From positions 1-34,469 of the forward strand of contig NZ_JFZJ01000023.1 in assembly GCF_000636015.1 (NCBI RefSeq): a stretch of 34,469 nucleotides of DNA, written 5' to 3'. The position numbers and the translations under genes are program-made. Below the pieces are notes generated by a model that had not been told where the DNA came from, did no database searches, and saw nothing but the letters and a program-made list of their open reading frames with translations. The DNA comes from Rhodomicrobium udaipurense JA643. Lineage in GTDB: Bacteria > Pseudomonadota > Alphaproteobacteria > Rhizobiales > Rhodomicrobiaceae. Below, in pieces: positions 1 to 7,273 of this stretch (the stretch's first letter is position 1; each line of letters starts with the position of its first letter).

Positions 1-249
1 CCGCGCGCCCGCCATAAGAAGCGCCGCGAGCAAATGGTGACGGTCAATCGCAAAAAGCCGCCCTTTCGGCCCCTTCACGACCGGGATGGCATGCTTGACC
101 AGATATCGGTTGCGCTCGTCCCGCCCCATCATCTCAAGCCGGGCGGCGCGGCTTTCGACCTCCCGTTGCCCGACGGTCATTTGCGTAGGCCGAAGATCGG
201 CAATCGAGACGGTATGAAAGACTGGTGTGCCAAGGTTTGGAAGGAGCAT
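1..249 (-). CDS. ParB-like nuclease domain protein, N-terminal part (cut by window edge)
   Basis: The minus strand is open from an ATG at 247-249 to the left edge, giving 83 codons of a longer gene. The reading has the pattern of the ParB-like (ParBc_2 type) family: an opening around VSIADLRPTQMTVGQ, a charged helix, then LVKHAIPVVKGPKGRLFAID and a double His in DRHHLLAALL. In this family the conserved Asp and His residues lie in that last segment. Function is inferred from the family fold only. It is probably not the chromosomal ParB partitioning protein, because the segment lacks the usual N-terminal context of ParB and these stand-alone proteins are mostly uncharacterised. A weak GAG-rich ribosome site precedes the ATG; an in-frame GTG lies two codons upstream. 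Confidence 0.7.
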   Translation of the reverse strand, partial: MLLPNLGTPVFHTVSIADLRPTQMTVGQREVESRAARLEMMGRDERNRYLVKHAIPVVKGPKGRLFAIDRHHLLAALLMAGAR

Positions 250-477
250 GCACACTCTCGATGACGAGGCCGCTTGGCATAAGCTTACGCTGGCGGCGAG
301 AATTGAGGTATGGCGGCTTAGTCAACGCTACCATATGGACGCGTGCTGGCCACCGCTGAAAAGCAAGCGCCCGGCGCGTTACAGGAACGTGACAGTCGAT
401 GAGCCGCGCTGTTTGAACGCAGTTGATTGCGGCGCGAAGCGCAGGGCGACGACACGTTCCACCTCCGCATGGCGCAA

Positions 478-511
478 AGAAAAAGCCCCGGAGACGAGAG
501 GCCCCGGGGCT
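478..511 (-). terminator. Rho-independent terminator downstream of mcd
   Basis: An 8-bp perfect GC-rich stem (484-491 with 504-511, AGCCCCGG/CCGGGGCT) is followed on the minus strand by a T-rich tract (complement of 478-484). It lies 40 bp past the mcd stop codon and should end leftward transcription. The rest of the gap 250-550 shows no convincing gene. Confidence 0.8.
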
Positions 512-550
512 GCTGAAAGCAACGTATAGGCGGGCGGAAGCCGCCGTGCG

Positions 551-2224
551 TCAGTTCCGCTGTTCGAGCAGGCGGCGCGCGATAACCTGAGCCTGAATCT
601 CCGCCGCACCCTCGAAAATGTTCAGGATGCGCGCGTCGCACAGCACGCGGCTCACCGGATATTCGAGCGCGAAGCCATTGCCGCCATGGATCTGCAACGC
701 GTTGTCCGCCGCCGCCCACGCCACGCGCGCACCGAGCAGCTTCGCCATGCCCGCTTCGAGGTCGCAGCGACGGCCGCCGTCCTTCTCGCGCGCGGCGAAA
801 TAGGTGAGCTGGCGCGCGATCATCGTTTCGGCGGCCATCATCGCGATCTTGTCGGAGACGCGCGGGAATTTGATGAGCGTCTTGCCGAACTGCACGCGCT
901 CCGTCGCATAACGCAGCGCGAGGTCCATCGCCGACTGCGCCACGCCGACCGCGCGGGCCGCCGTCTGCACGCGCGCGGATTCGAACGTCTGCATGAGCTG
1001 CTTGAAGCCCTGGCCTTCCTCGCCGCCGAGCAGGCCGGACACAGGCACCTCGAATTCGTCGAACGAAAGCTCGTATTCCTTCATGCCGCGATAGCCGAGC
1101 ACTTCGATCTCGCCGCCCGACATGCCCACGGCCGGGAACGGGTTTGCGTCCGTGCCGCGCGGCTTCTCCGCGAGGAACATCGTCAGGCCCTTGTAGCCGG
1201 GTTCCGCCGGGTTGGTGCGCGTCAGCACCGTCATGAGATCGGCGCGGACGGGGTGCGTGATCCACGTCTTCTGGCCGGTGATCTTGTAAACGTCGCCGTC
1301 GCGCACCGCGCGCGTCTTGAGCGAAGCGAGGTCGGAGCCGGTGTTCGGCTCGGTGAAGACCGCCGTCGGCAGCACTTCGCCGCTGGCCAGCTTCGGCAGC
1401 CACTCTTCCTTCTGCTCCTGCGTGCCGCCGCCGAGGATCAGTTCAGCCGCGATCTCCGAGCGCGTGCCGAGCGAGCCGACGCCGATATAACCGCGCGACA
1501 GCTCTTCCGAGACGACGCACATCGCCTCCTTGCCAAGACCGAGGCCGCCAAATTCCTCCGGGATGGTGAGGCCGAACACGCCAAGCTCGTTCATCTTGTC
1601 GATGGTTTCGAGCGGGATATATTCGTTCTTGAGATGCCATTCGTGCGCGAAGGGCTTCACCTCGGCTTCCACGAAGCGGCGCATTTCCTCGCGCATGGCT
1701 TCGAGCGTGTCGTCGAGGCCGCCGTCGCCGAAATGGCCGGTGCCCTGCGCCTGCTCGACGAGTTCGACGAGCCGCGCGCGGGCTTGCGTCGAGTTCGCCC
1801 GGATGAGGGCCACGACGGCGGGCGTTGCGAAGGCTTCGCTGTCGGCCGGTTCGAGATCGAGATCGTGGAAGCGGATGATCTCGGTCTGGCTCATCGGGAT
1901 GCCGCCGAGGATCTGCGCCGCATATTCACCGACGCCGATCTGCGTAAGCAGCGCTTCCGTCTCGCCGAAGCGGCCCTCCTCGGTGAGGCGGTGGGCGTAA
2001 GCCGCCATCTGACGCAGCGCCTGGGCGTAGGTCGCGAGCCATGCGAGGCCGTGCGCGGCGTGCTGCTCGCGTTCGATCAGCGCGTTGGACAGCTTGCCGT
2101 CCTCGGTGACGCGGGCACGGATATTGTCGGTGGCACGGGCAAGCAAACGGTCGGCGTTGGCGGCGGCCTCATCGCAGAGCTGAAGCAGGTCCGGAGCCAC
2201 AACGGGTGCGGAAGACAGGCTCAT
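551..2224 (-). CDS. mcd: (2S)-methylsuccinyl-CoA dehydrogenase (acyl-CoA dehydrogenase family)
   Basis: This 557-aa flavoprotein is an acyl-CoA dehydrogenase with an extra N-terminal helical region of about 150 residues before the usual dehydrogenase core. That architecture and length fit methylsuccinyl-CoA dehydrogenase of the ethylmalonyl-CoA pathway, which oxidises (2S)-methylsuccinyl-CoA to mesaconyl-CoA. Visible core features are the FGLTIPEEFGGLGL segment, the FTEPNTGSDLAS substrate/FAD loop, the ITGQKTWITH strand and the C-terminal QIHGGNGFALEYPVSR FAD-binding segment. The assignment is strengthened by ccr, another enzyme of the same pathway, two genes upstream on the same strand. The ATG at 2224 is preceded by AAGGATAAGG. 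A plain medium-chain acyl-CoA dehydrogenase is the alternative, but those are about 380-400 aa. Confidence 0.88.
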   Translation of the reverse strand: MSLSSAPVVAPDLLQLCDEAAANADRLLARATDNIRARVTEDGKLSNALIEREQHAAHGLAWLATYAQALRQMAAYAHRLTEEGRFGETEALLTQIGVGEYAAQILGGIPMSQTEIIRFHDLDLEPADSEAFATPAVVALIRANSTQARARLVELVEQAQGTGHFGDGGLDDTLEAMREEMRRFVEAEVKPFAHEWHLKNEYIPLETIDKMNELGVFGLTIPEEFGGLGLGKEAMCVVSEELSRGYIGVGSLGTRSEIAAELILGGGTQEQKEEWLPKLASGEVLPTAVFTEPNTGSDLASLKTRAVRDGDVYKITGQKTWITHPVRADLMTVLTRTNPAEPGYKGLTMFLAEKPRGTDANPFPAVGMSGGEIEVLGYRGMKEYELSFDEFEVPVSGLLGGEEGQGFKQLMQTFESARVQTAARAVGVAQSAMDLALRYATERVQFGKTLIKFPRVSDKIAMMAAETMIARQLTYFAAREKDGGRRCDLEAGMAKLLGARVAWAAADNALQIHGGNGFALEYPVSRVLCDARILNIFEGAAEIQAQVIARRLLEQRN

Positions 2225-2654
2225 CGGCCTTATCCTTTCATGCGGTTCTTGGAATTCAACCCCACATTGGCGCGTTTTCGCAGATGCACAATTGCGCTTA
2301 AGTTTATACCCGCCATGCGCGGCGCGCCGAGAATTCGATTGCCGGCAAACCGCGGAGGTGGGGCGGGCCGGATAGTCGCTTCGAACCAGTGGGTTAAAAG
2401 GTGCGAGCGAAGTGGGTGGGTCCGCGTGACGAAACGCGCGCTGCGTCTGCGTTGGGGCGCATTTATCGGCGCGGCGGTGGCGCGGGCAACAGCATCGGCA
2501 CCGGCGAGTCGCATCGCCGCAATGCCCTCCGACCGCCGCAAGTTAAGACGCCGCCCTCTCGCCGCCAGATCACGCGTTGCGGAGGTTCGAACGGTGAAGC
2601 GAATTGGAACCCGGGAAAGTGCTGAAGCTTCCCCGGGTGGTTGCTCGGTACCGC
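2225..2654. other. 430-bp intergenic region upstream of mcd
   Basis: No ORF here has a good ribosome site or family-like sequence. A 152-codon minus-strand ORF that crosses it is Arg-rich and has no plausible start. The region should carry the mcd promoter: an AT-rich segment at about 2285-2315 includes a TATAAA on the minus strand, but no matching -35 box is clear. A long hairpin near its right end is listed separately. Confidence 0.5.
2609..2638 (-). terminator. Stem-loop just past the acidic repeat gene (possible terminator)
   Basis: The arms ACCCGGGAAAG (2609-2619) and CTTCCCCGGGT (2628-2638) can form an 11-bp stem with one G-U pair and an 8-nt loop. It lies 17 bp after the stop codon of the acidic repeat gene. 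There is no T tract on the minus strand, so it may be a weak or factor-assisted terminator or an mRNA-stabilising 3' hairpin. Confidence 0.45.
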
Positions 2655-4493
2655 CTATTTCTTCTTGCCGAAGACCATGTCGAGCCACAGGCTGAACAGC
2701 GTCTTCTGTGCCTGAGGTTTCGATTGCCGCTCGGCGGGTTTCGCGGAAGCAGGCTCCTGCGGCTGCTCTTGAACGGGCTCCCGCGACTGCGCGGCCTCGT
2801 AGACCGGAACGGGTTGCGGCTCCGCAGCTGCTTGGGATTGACTTGGCGCGGCTTCCTGCGGTTGGGCGGGCTCGGCCACGTCCGATGGCTGCGTGGCCGC
2901 GAAGACCGGCACCGGCTGCGGCTCCGCCCGCGTTTCGCGCGAACCATATTCCTGGACCGGCTCGGATGCCGCTTCGGCTGGAGAGCCAAGATCGTGCGTC
3001 GCCTCGGCTACGTCACGCGCCGAGATCGATTCGGCGGCTGCGGCTTCGGCCGCCTCCGGCTGAGCGTCCCCCGGCTGCTCAGCAGGCTCAGCTTCCGGCG
3101 CGGCCTCTGCGGCAATCGGCTCCTGTTGCGGTTCCTCGGCCACCACGGAAACTTCCGGCTCGACCGCTGCGGGCGTCTCCGCAGGCTCGGCAGGCGCCTC
3201 GGGTTGGCTTGCCTCCGCCGAAGCGCTTTCGAGGCGATCCGCGATTTCCTCGACCCGCGCATGAGCCTCGCCCAGCGCGTCGCCGCCGCCCTGAAGGACA
3301 CCCTCGATGCTCGGGTCTGCGGCCGGTTCGTAGGCCTGTGCCGCTTCGGAGCTTTGCGGCTCGTTGTCCTGCGAGATCACCGCGTTGTCGTGGAGATGCG
3401 CGGGTGCTTCGTGATGGTGAACGGTCTCGATCCCATGATCCGCCGCCACCTCTTCGACGCGCTCTTTCGCCTCTGCGGCGAGATCGTCGAAGCTGACACC
3501 GCGCGGTTCGGGCGCGGAAGCCTCGGGCTGGGGCGCGGGTTCTTCAGCTGCGGCTACGTTTTCGTGGAGATGCGCGGGTGCTTCGTGATGATGGACGGTT
3601 TCGATCCCATAATCCGCCGCCACCTCTTCGACGCGCTCCTTCGCCTCTGCGGCGAGATCGTCGAAGCTGACACCGCGCGGTTCTGGCGCGGAATCCTCAG
3701 GCGCGGGCGCGGACGCCGGTTCTGCTGCTGCGGCTACGTTTTCGTGAAGATGAGCGGGCGCTTCGTGATGATGCACGGTTTCAATGCCATGGCTCTTCGC
3801 CACCTCTTCGACGCGCGTCTTTGAAGCGGCAGAGAGTGCATCGAAGCTCGGCCCCTCCGGCAGCGGCTTCCAGCTTGCGACCGCGACCTCATCGGGCGCA
3901 ACCTGCGCCACGGCGGCGGCTAGCGCTTCGGCGGCCTGTTCGCTCGCGGTTTCAGGCTGCGATTCGGGTGCGGGTTCGACGGGTACGGGTTCCGCCGCCT
4001 CGACATCAGCCGGAGCGGAAACGGCTTCGACGACGCTCTCCTCGCTGGTCGCCTGTTCTGCGGGCGCAGTCTCTTCGGCGGCGCTCGACGATGGCTCCTC
4101 CCCGTCTTGCGCGGGTTCAGCATCGGCGGCCACGAACGGAGCGGAGGCCTCGGCGACCGGCGCGGGCTGAGGTTCGTCCGCAGTCGCCGGCTCGGCCGCA
4201 GTCACCGCTTCACCTGAAGCGGGCAGGAAAGCGCGCACCGCGTCGAGCTTTTTCGACGCGGAATAAAAGGCGTTGCCCTGCAAGTCGAGTTCGATGGCGA
4301 GACGCGCAAGTTCGAGCGCCGACGCAAAGCTCGACGGCGAGCCGTCGCTGGCGTTCGCGATATCAGCGCCCACCGCGTCGGCAAGATCGTGGATGGCGCG
4401 CGCGGCCGTGTCGGCCTGCGCTCCAAGCTCGGCGCAAGCGGCCGCTTTAAGACCGCTCAACGCCTTTTGTAGGTCGTCGGATGCTCGCGTCAT
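2655..4493 (-). CDS. Acidic Ala/Glu/Pro-rich protein with three His-rich repeats, function unknown
   Basis: I do not recognise a family for this protein of about 612 aa. Residues 1-95 look helical and ordered (MTRASDDLQKALSGLKAAAC onward). Then comes a long Ala/Glu/Pro-rich, strongly acidic and probably disordered region. Within it are three near-identical modules of about 35 residues ending in GIETVHHHEAPAHLHEN, at about 216-250, 276-310 and 334-368. The C-terminus is different: a short hydrophobic and basic tail ending LFSLWLDMVFGKKK. I chose the ATG at 4491-4493 because GGAG lies six bases upstream; the longer frame opens with a TTG overlapping the ccr stop. The gene is 53 bp downstream of ccr on the same strand and is probably cotranscribed with it. 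The His clusters could bind metal, but that is inference. Confidence 0.7.
   Translation of the reverse strand: MTRASDDLQKALSGLKAAACAELGAQADTAARAIHDLADAVGADIANASDGSPSSFASALELARLAIELDLQGNAFYSASKKLDAVRAFLPASGEAVTAAEPATADEPQPAPVAEASAPFVAADAEPAQDGEEPSSSAAEETAPAEQATSEESVVEAVSAPADVEAAEPVPVEPAPESQPETASEQAAEALAAAVAQVAPDEVAVASWKPLPEGPSFDALSAASKTRVEEVAKSHGIETVHHHEAPAHLHENVAAAAEPASAPAPEDSAPEPRGVSFDDLAAEAKERVEEVAADYGIETVHHHEAPAHLHENVAAAEEPAPQPEASAPEPRGVSFDDLAAEAKERVEEVAADHGIETVHHHEAPAHLHDNAVISQDNEPQSSEAAQAYEPAADPSIEGVLQGGGDALGEAHARVEEIADRLESASAEASQPEAPAEPAETPAAVEPEVSVVAEEPQQEPIAAEAAPEAEPAEQPGDAQPEAAEAAAAESISARDVAEATHDLGSPAEAASEPVQEYGSRETRAEPQPVPVFAATQPSDVAEPAQPQEAAPSQSQAAAEPQPVPVYEAAQSREPVQEQPQEPASAKPAERQSKPQAQKTLFSLWLDMVFGKKK
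3384..3848 (-). repeat. In-frame tandem repeats encoding the HHHEAPAHLH modules
   Basis: Three copies of a module lie head to tail within the acidic protein gene, with periods of 174 and 180 bp (58 and 60 codons). Each encodes SFDxLxAxxKxRVEEVA, a short variable stretch and GIETVHHHEAPAHLH. The two left copies are nearly identical in DNA while the rightmost, N-terminal one has diverged. This fits an older duplication followed by a recent one. Confidence 0.85.
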
Positions 4494-4546
4494 GTCTGGC
4501 TCCAGTTCTTTTTCCGTGGACTCGGAGTCAGAACGAAGCCGGGTCG

Positions 4547-5854
4547 TCAACCGAACCGCGCTTTGGATGCCTCAATCGCATCCTCGAATGTACGCAAACC
4601 CGTATGCGGAGCGCTGACGAGTACCGCCATATTACCCGGCCGATGCTCGTTCTTCCACATGCGCATATGCGCTTTCGGTATATCGGTCCACGGAAAAACT
4701 TCACTCATGCACGGGTCAATTCGCCGCTCAATCATAAGTTTGTTAGCCTGGCTCGCCTGCAACAGATTGGCGAAGTGCGAACCCTGCAAGCGCTTCTGGT
4801 GCATCCAGAGATAACGCGCGTCGAGCGTGAGGTTATAACCGGTCGTGCCCGCGCAGATCACGACCATGCCGCCGCGCTTCACGACGAAGACGGAAACCGG
4901 GATCGTGGATTCGCCCGGATGCTCGAAGACGAAGTCGACGTTGTTGCCTTTGCCGGTATGCTCCCAGATCGCCGCGCCGAATTTGCGGGTTTCCTTGAAC
5001 CACTCCGCATATTCGGGCGTGTTGACCTTGGGCATCTGGCCCCAGCACTTGAAGTCCTTGCGGTTGATCGTGCCCTTCGCGCCAAGCTGCATGACGAAGT
5101 CGCGCTTGTCGTCCTCGGACACAACGCCGATCGCGTTCGCGCCGGATGCCGCGCAGAGCTGCACCGCGAACGAGCCAAGGCCGCCGGACGCGCCCCAGAC
5201 GAGCACATTATGTCCCGGGCGCAGCACGTGCGGGCGATGGCCGAACAGCATGCGGTACGCGGTGGCGAGCGTCAGCGTATAGCACGCGCTTTCTTCCCAG
5301 GTGAGGTGCTTCGGGCGCGCCATGAGCTGGCGATCCTGAACGCGGGCGAATTGCGAGAAGCTGCCGTCCGGCGTCTCGTAGCCCCAGATGCGCTGGGACG
5401 GCGAGAACATCGGGTCGCCGCCGTTGCATTCCTCGTCGTCGCCGTCGTCCTGGTTGCAGTGCACAACGACTTCGTCGCCGACCTTCCAGCGCTTCACCTT
5501 TGAGCCGACGGCCCAGACGATGCCAGCCGCGTCCGAACCGGCGACATGGAACGGGGCTTTGTGCACGTCGAACGTGGAAATCGGGGTGCCGAGCGCGGCC
5601 CACACGCCGTTGTAATTCACGCCCGCAGCCATGACCAGAATGAGCACGTCGTGGCTGTCGAGCTGCCACGTCGGCACCACTTCCATCTGCATGGCGTCTT
5701 CCGGCGGCCCATGGCGCTCGCGGCGGATCGCCCACGCATACATCTTTTCCGGGACATGGCCGAGCGGCGGGATTTCGCCAACTTCGTAGAGATCCTTCAA
5801 GCCCTCCCCGGAAGTGGAGGACGTGGATTGCTTGAACGCAATCACCTCACTCAT
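4547..5854 (-). CDS. ccr: Crotonyl-CoA carboxylase/reductase
   Basis: This 435-aa member of the medium-chain dehydrogenase/reductase superfamily carries out NADPH-dependent reductive carboxylation of crotonyl-CoA to (2S)-ethylmalonyl-CoA, the key step of the ethylmalonyl-CoA pathway for acetate and C1/C2 assimilation. The N-terminus (MSEVIAFKQ, then LKDLYEVGEIPPLGHVP) is typical of the family. An MDR fold follows with MAAGVNYNGVWAALG, the nucleotide-binding glycine motif VWGASGGLGSFAVQLCAASG, and the family segment YLWMHQKRLQGSHFANL near the C-terminus. The ATG at 5852-5854 has AGGAG nine bases upstream; the open frame extends further but without family similarity. Together with mcd it shows that the organism uses the ethylmalonyl-CoA pathway. 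Confidence 0.93.
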   Translation of the reverse strand: MSEVIAFKQSTSSTSGEGLKDLYEVGEIPPLGHVPEKMYAWAIRRERHGPPEDAMQMEVVPTWQLDSHDVLILVMAAGVNYNGVWAALGTPISTFDVHKAPFHVAGSDAAGIVWAVGSKVKRWKVGDEVVVHCNQDDGDDEECNGGDPMFSPSQRIWGYETPDGSFSQFARVQDRQLMARPKHLTWEESACYTLTLATAYRMLFGHRPHVLRPGHNVLVWGASGGLGSFAVQLCAASGANAIGVVSEDDKRDFVMQLGAKGTINRKDFKCWGQMPKVNTPEYAEWFKETRKFGAAIWEHTGKGNNVDFVFEHPGESTIPVSVFVVKRGGMVVICAGTTGYNLTLDARYLWMHQKRLQGSHFANLLQASQANKLMIERRIDPCMSEVFPWTDIPKAHMRMWKNEHRPGNMAVLVSAPHTGLRTFEDAIEASKARFG

Positions 5855-6002
5855 ATTCTGCTCCTGTAAGCGGCAACCCGCAGGTTTTTTCTTTGGTTGC
5901 AGCGCAGCATGATCCTTTTTTGTGTGCAGGGCAATATAGGCAAAAAGTCGAGTCCGGATGGGGCAAGCCCCGCGTTCCGCGTTCATGATCGGAAACGAAT
6001 CA

Positions 6003-6037
6003 AGGCCGGCACTCGTTCCTCGAAACGAGTCCGGCCT
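6003..6037. other. Long stem-loop between the XRE gene and ccr
   Basis: AGGCCGGcACTCGTT (6003-6017) pairs with AACGAGTCCGGCCT (6024-6037). This is a 14-bp stem with one bulged C and a 6-nt loop. It lies about 70 bp past the XRE gene stop and about 150 bp upstream of ccr, both on the minus strand. There is no T tract. It may terminate the XRE transcript or be a regulatory palindrome in the ccr upstream region. Confidence 0.55.
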
Positions 6038-6106
6038 GGAAGTCATTAACAATGCGATGAAACAGGCAGACGCCCCGCCAATCGGGTGGCGCGAATCAAG
6101 ACAACG

Positions 6107-6490
6107 CTACAAGTTCGCAAAAACCTCGCTCCGGGCCTGCGTCTTGGCGATGATATTCGCCATGAGGCCAGGGCTGACCTCTATGGCTTCGATGAGGGTT
6201 CGATTGGCCTTGTCAGGCATGCGGCGACCCTGTTCCCAGCCGCGCAACGTCGAAAGATCAAGGCCGTAGCGGCTCGCAAACTCCGCCTGCGAGAGACCCA
6301 GCGTGTCCCTCAGCTGACGAACACGCACGCCGAAATCGGCTTTCTTGACCGAGGCGGAAAGCGACTCGCCATCGCCTCCGACAAGCTTGTCCCTAAAGTA
6401 CTGCTCAATCGCTTCAAGCGTAGAGTAGACATCTTCTACGACATGCTCATGGGGAAGCGGAATTTCACCGATGCTCATATTCTCGGTCAT
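6107..6490 (-). CDS. XRE-family HTH regulator (NadS/HigA-like)
   Basis: This 127-aa protein has a non-conserved N-terminal half (about 1-48) and a Cro/C1-type helix-turn-helix in the C-terminal half. The HTH shows VRQLRDTLGLSQAEFASRYG, then DLSTLRGWEQGRRMPD and a helical end. The LSQAEFA...TLRGWEQGRR..P pattern is typical of NadS/HigA-like regulators, many of which are antitoxins that repress their own operon. Its ATG (6488-6490) overlaps the stop of the 69-aa gene upstream as ATGA, suggesting translational coupling. No recognisable HigB/RelE toxin lies next to it, so antitoxin function is only a possibility. Confidence 0.8.
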   Translation of the reverse strand: MTENMSIGEIPLPHEHVVEDVYSTLEAIEQYFRDKLVGGDGESLSASVKKADFGVRVRQLRDTLGLSQAEFASRYGLDLSTLRGWEQGRRMPDKANRTLIEAIEVSPGLMANIIAKTQARSEVFANL

Positions 6491-6696
6491 CGAATGTGCT
6501 CCATAGTCTGGTCGGGACGTTTACATTTCACATCGAAGAACGAGAGAGCGCTACCCGGCTTTCGAACACAATAGTCGCCTAGCCAGGTAGATGTCAATAA
6601 AAAAACGGCATCGGCGGCAGTTCGGCGGCAGTTCGGCGGCAGTTCGGCGGCATTGCTATCGCCATCAGACGCATGATGGAATATATTATTGTTCAT
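6487..6696 (-). CDS. Small 69-aa protein with perfect ribosome site, upstream of XRE gene
   Basis: I recognise no family. The frame begins at the ATG at 6694-6696 (MNNNIFHHASDGDSN...) and ends ...KRPDQTMEHIR. Two things argue that it is translated: a perfect TAAGGAGG six bases before the ATG, and an ATGA overlap with the XRE gene. The middle of the gene contains an 11-bp tandem repeat that is read in all three frames in succession (AAELPPNCRRTAAD). Two Cys are present (CRR and KCKRP regions share one with DYCV); there is no signal peptide or clear membrane segment. It could be a leader peptide that couples translation to the regulator, or a partner protein of it. Confidence 0.5.
   Translation of the reverse strand: MNNNIFHHASDGDSNAAELPPNCRRTAADAVFLLTSTWLGDYCVRKPGSALSFFDVKCKRPDQTMEHIR
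6611..6650. repeat. 11-bp tandem repeat, 3.6 copies
   Basis: The unit CGGCGGCAGTT is repeated exactly at 6611-6621, 6622-6632 and 6633-6643, with a partial fourth copy at 6644-6650. The period is close to one helical turn and is not a multiple of three. It lies within the 69-aa gene, about 120-160 bp upstream of the XRE start. Confidence 0.95.
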
Positions 6697-6702
6697 GACA
6701 AA

Positions 6703-6710
6703 CCTCCTTA
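6703..6710 (-). promoter_or_regulatory. Perfect Shine-Dalgarno (TAAGGAGG) for the 69-aa gene
   Basis: On the minus strand TAAGGAGG lies six bases before the ATG at 6694-6696. It fixes this ATG as the start over one seven codons upstream and is the main evidence that the small gene is real. Confidence 0.8.
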
Positions 6711-6807
6711 CTCGCATTCGCGCGCGATCATCATGGCATGCAAGGTGCTATTTGCTGCCATTGCAGGCAGCACATAATGCCAATACTGCACAAGGTCTAT
6801 CCGTCGA

Positions 6808-7173
6808 TTACGCCCTCATGAATAACCTTATCGCGGCTTCGCCGATTCTCATGATGACTTCGTTGAAGCGCAAGGTGCCGCCGGGAGCATCGACAAGTAT
6901 CAGCGGCTGGGGCGAGATGCTGATGATGAATATCTCGCTGAATGACTTGTCCGCGAGATAGACGACGAACCAGCTTTGCAGCGACCGTTTCTTGACTGGA
7001 AATTCGATTTGCTGGAGTACGGTTCCTTCCACTCGATCGCCGCGTTCCGGTGCGAAACGGAGCCGGTAAGCCAGCAGCTCGATTTCGATATCCGTCAAAT
7101 TTGCTTGCAATATTTGTAAGGGTTCTCGTCTCAACTTGACGTTTTGGCCAATGTCTATGAAGCCGCCATTCAT
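6808..7173 (-). CDS. Hypothetical 121-aa protein, first gene of the XRE cassette
   Basis: I do not recognise the protein. It starts MNGGFIDIGQNVKLRREPLQ and has an alternating strand/charged pattern in the middle (EIELLAYRLRFAPERGDRVEG, then SWFVVYLADKSFSEIFIISI). It ends in a helix (FNEVIMRIGEAAIRLFMRA). No signal peptide or long membrane helix is evident; a small mixed alpha/beta cytoplasmic protein is likely. The ATG at 7171-7173 is preceded by AAAAGGAG at eight bases, a strong ribosome site. It lies 111 bp upstream of the 69-aa gene on the same strand, so the two and the XRE gene may form one transcript. Base composition here is less GC-rich than in the flanking metabolic genes, which fits acquired DNA. 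Confidence 0.65.
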   Translation of the reverse strand: MNGGFIDIGQNVKLRREPLQILQANLTDIEIELLAYRLRFAPERGDRVEGTVLQQIEFPVKKRSLQSWFVVYLADKSFSEIFIISISPQPLILVDAPGGTLRFNEVIMRIGEAAIRLFMRA

Positions 7174-7273
7174 GGCTGCACTCCTTTTAAGCGTCGCTAT
7201 TTGTGTCGCCTAATGTGTCCTGCACGATGGCCTCAGGGGTTGGAGTTGGCATTGCGGTCGCTGAGGTACGCTG

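Noticed and set aside
227..529. 100-codon plus-strand ORF near the left edge
   Set aside because: It begins inside the ParB-like gene, has no ribosome site and runs through the mcd terminator.
2230..2688. 152-codon minus-strand ORF between mcd and the acidic repeat gene
   Set aside because: It starts inside the neighbouring gene, is very Arg-rich, has no ribosome site and contains the stem-loop at 2609-2638; it looks like a GC-driven open frame.
686..2695. Long plus-strand ORF opposite mcd, and similar long antisense frames over other genes
   Set aside because: High GC content leaves antisense frames open; their composition (His, Arg and Asp rich) mirrors the true genes and shows no domains.
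6611..6650. The 11-bp repeat as a CRISPR array
   Set aside because: Units are directly adjacent with no spacers and far too short; no cas genes are present.
6689..6961. 90-codon plus-strand ORF opposite the 121-aa gene
   Set aside because: It is antisense to a gene with a strong ribosome site, has no ribosome site of its own and no recognisable content.
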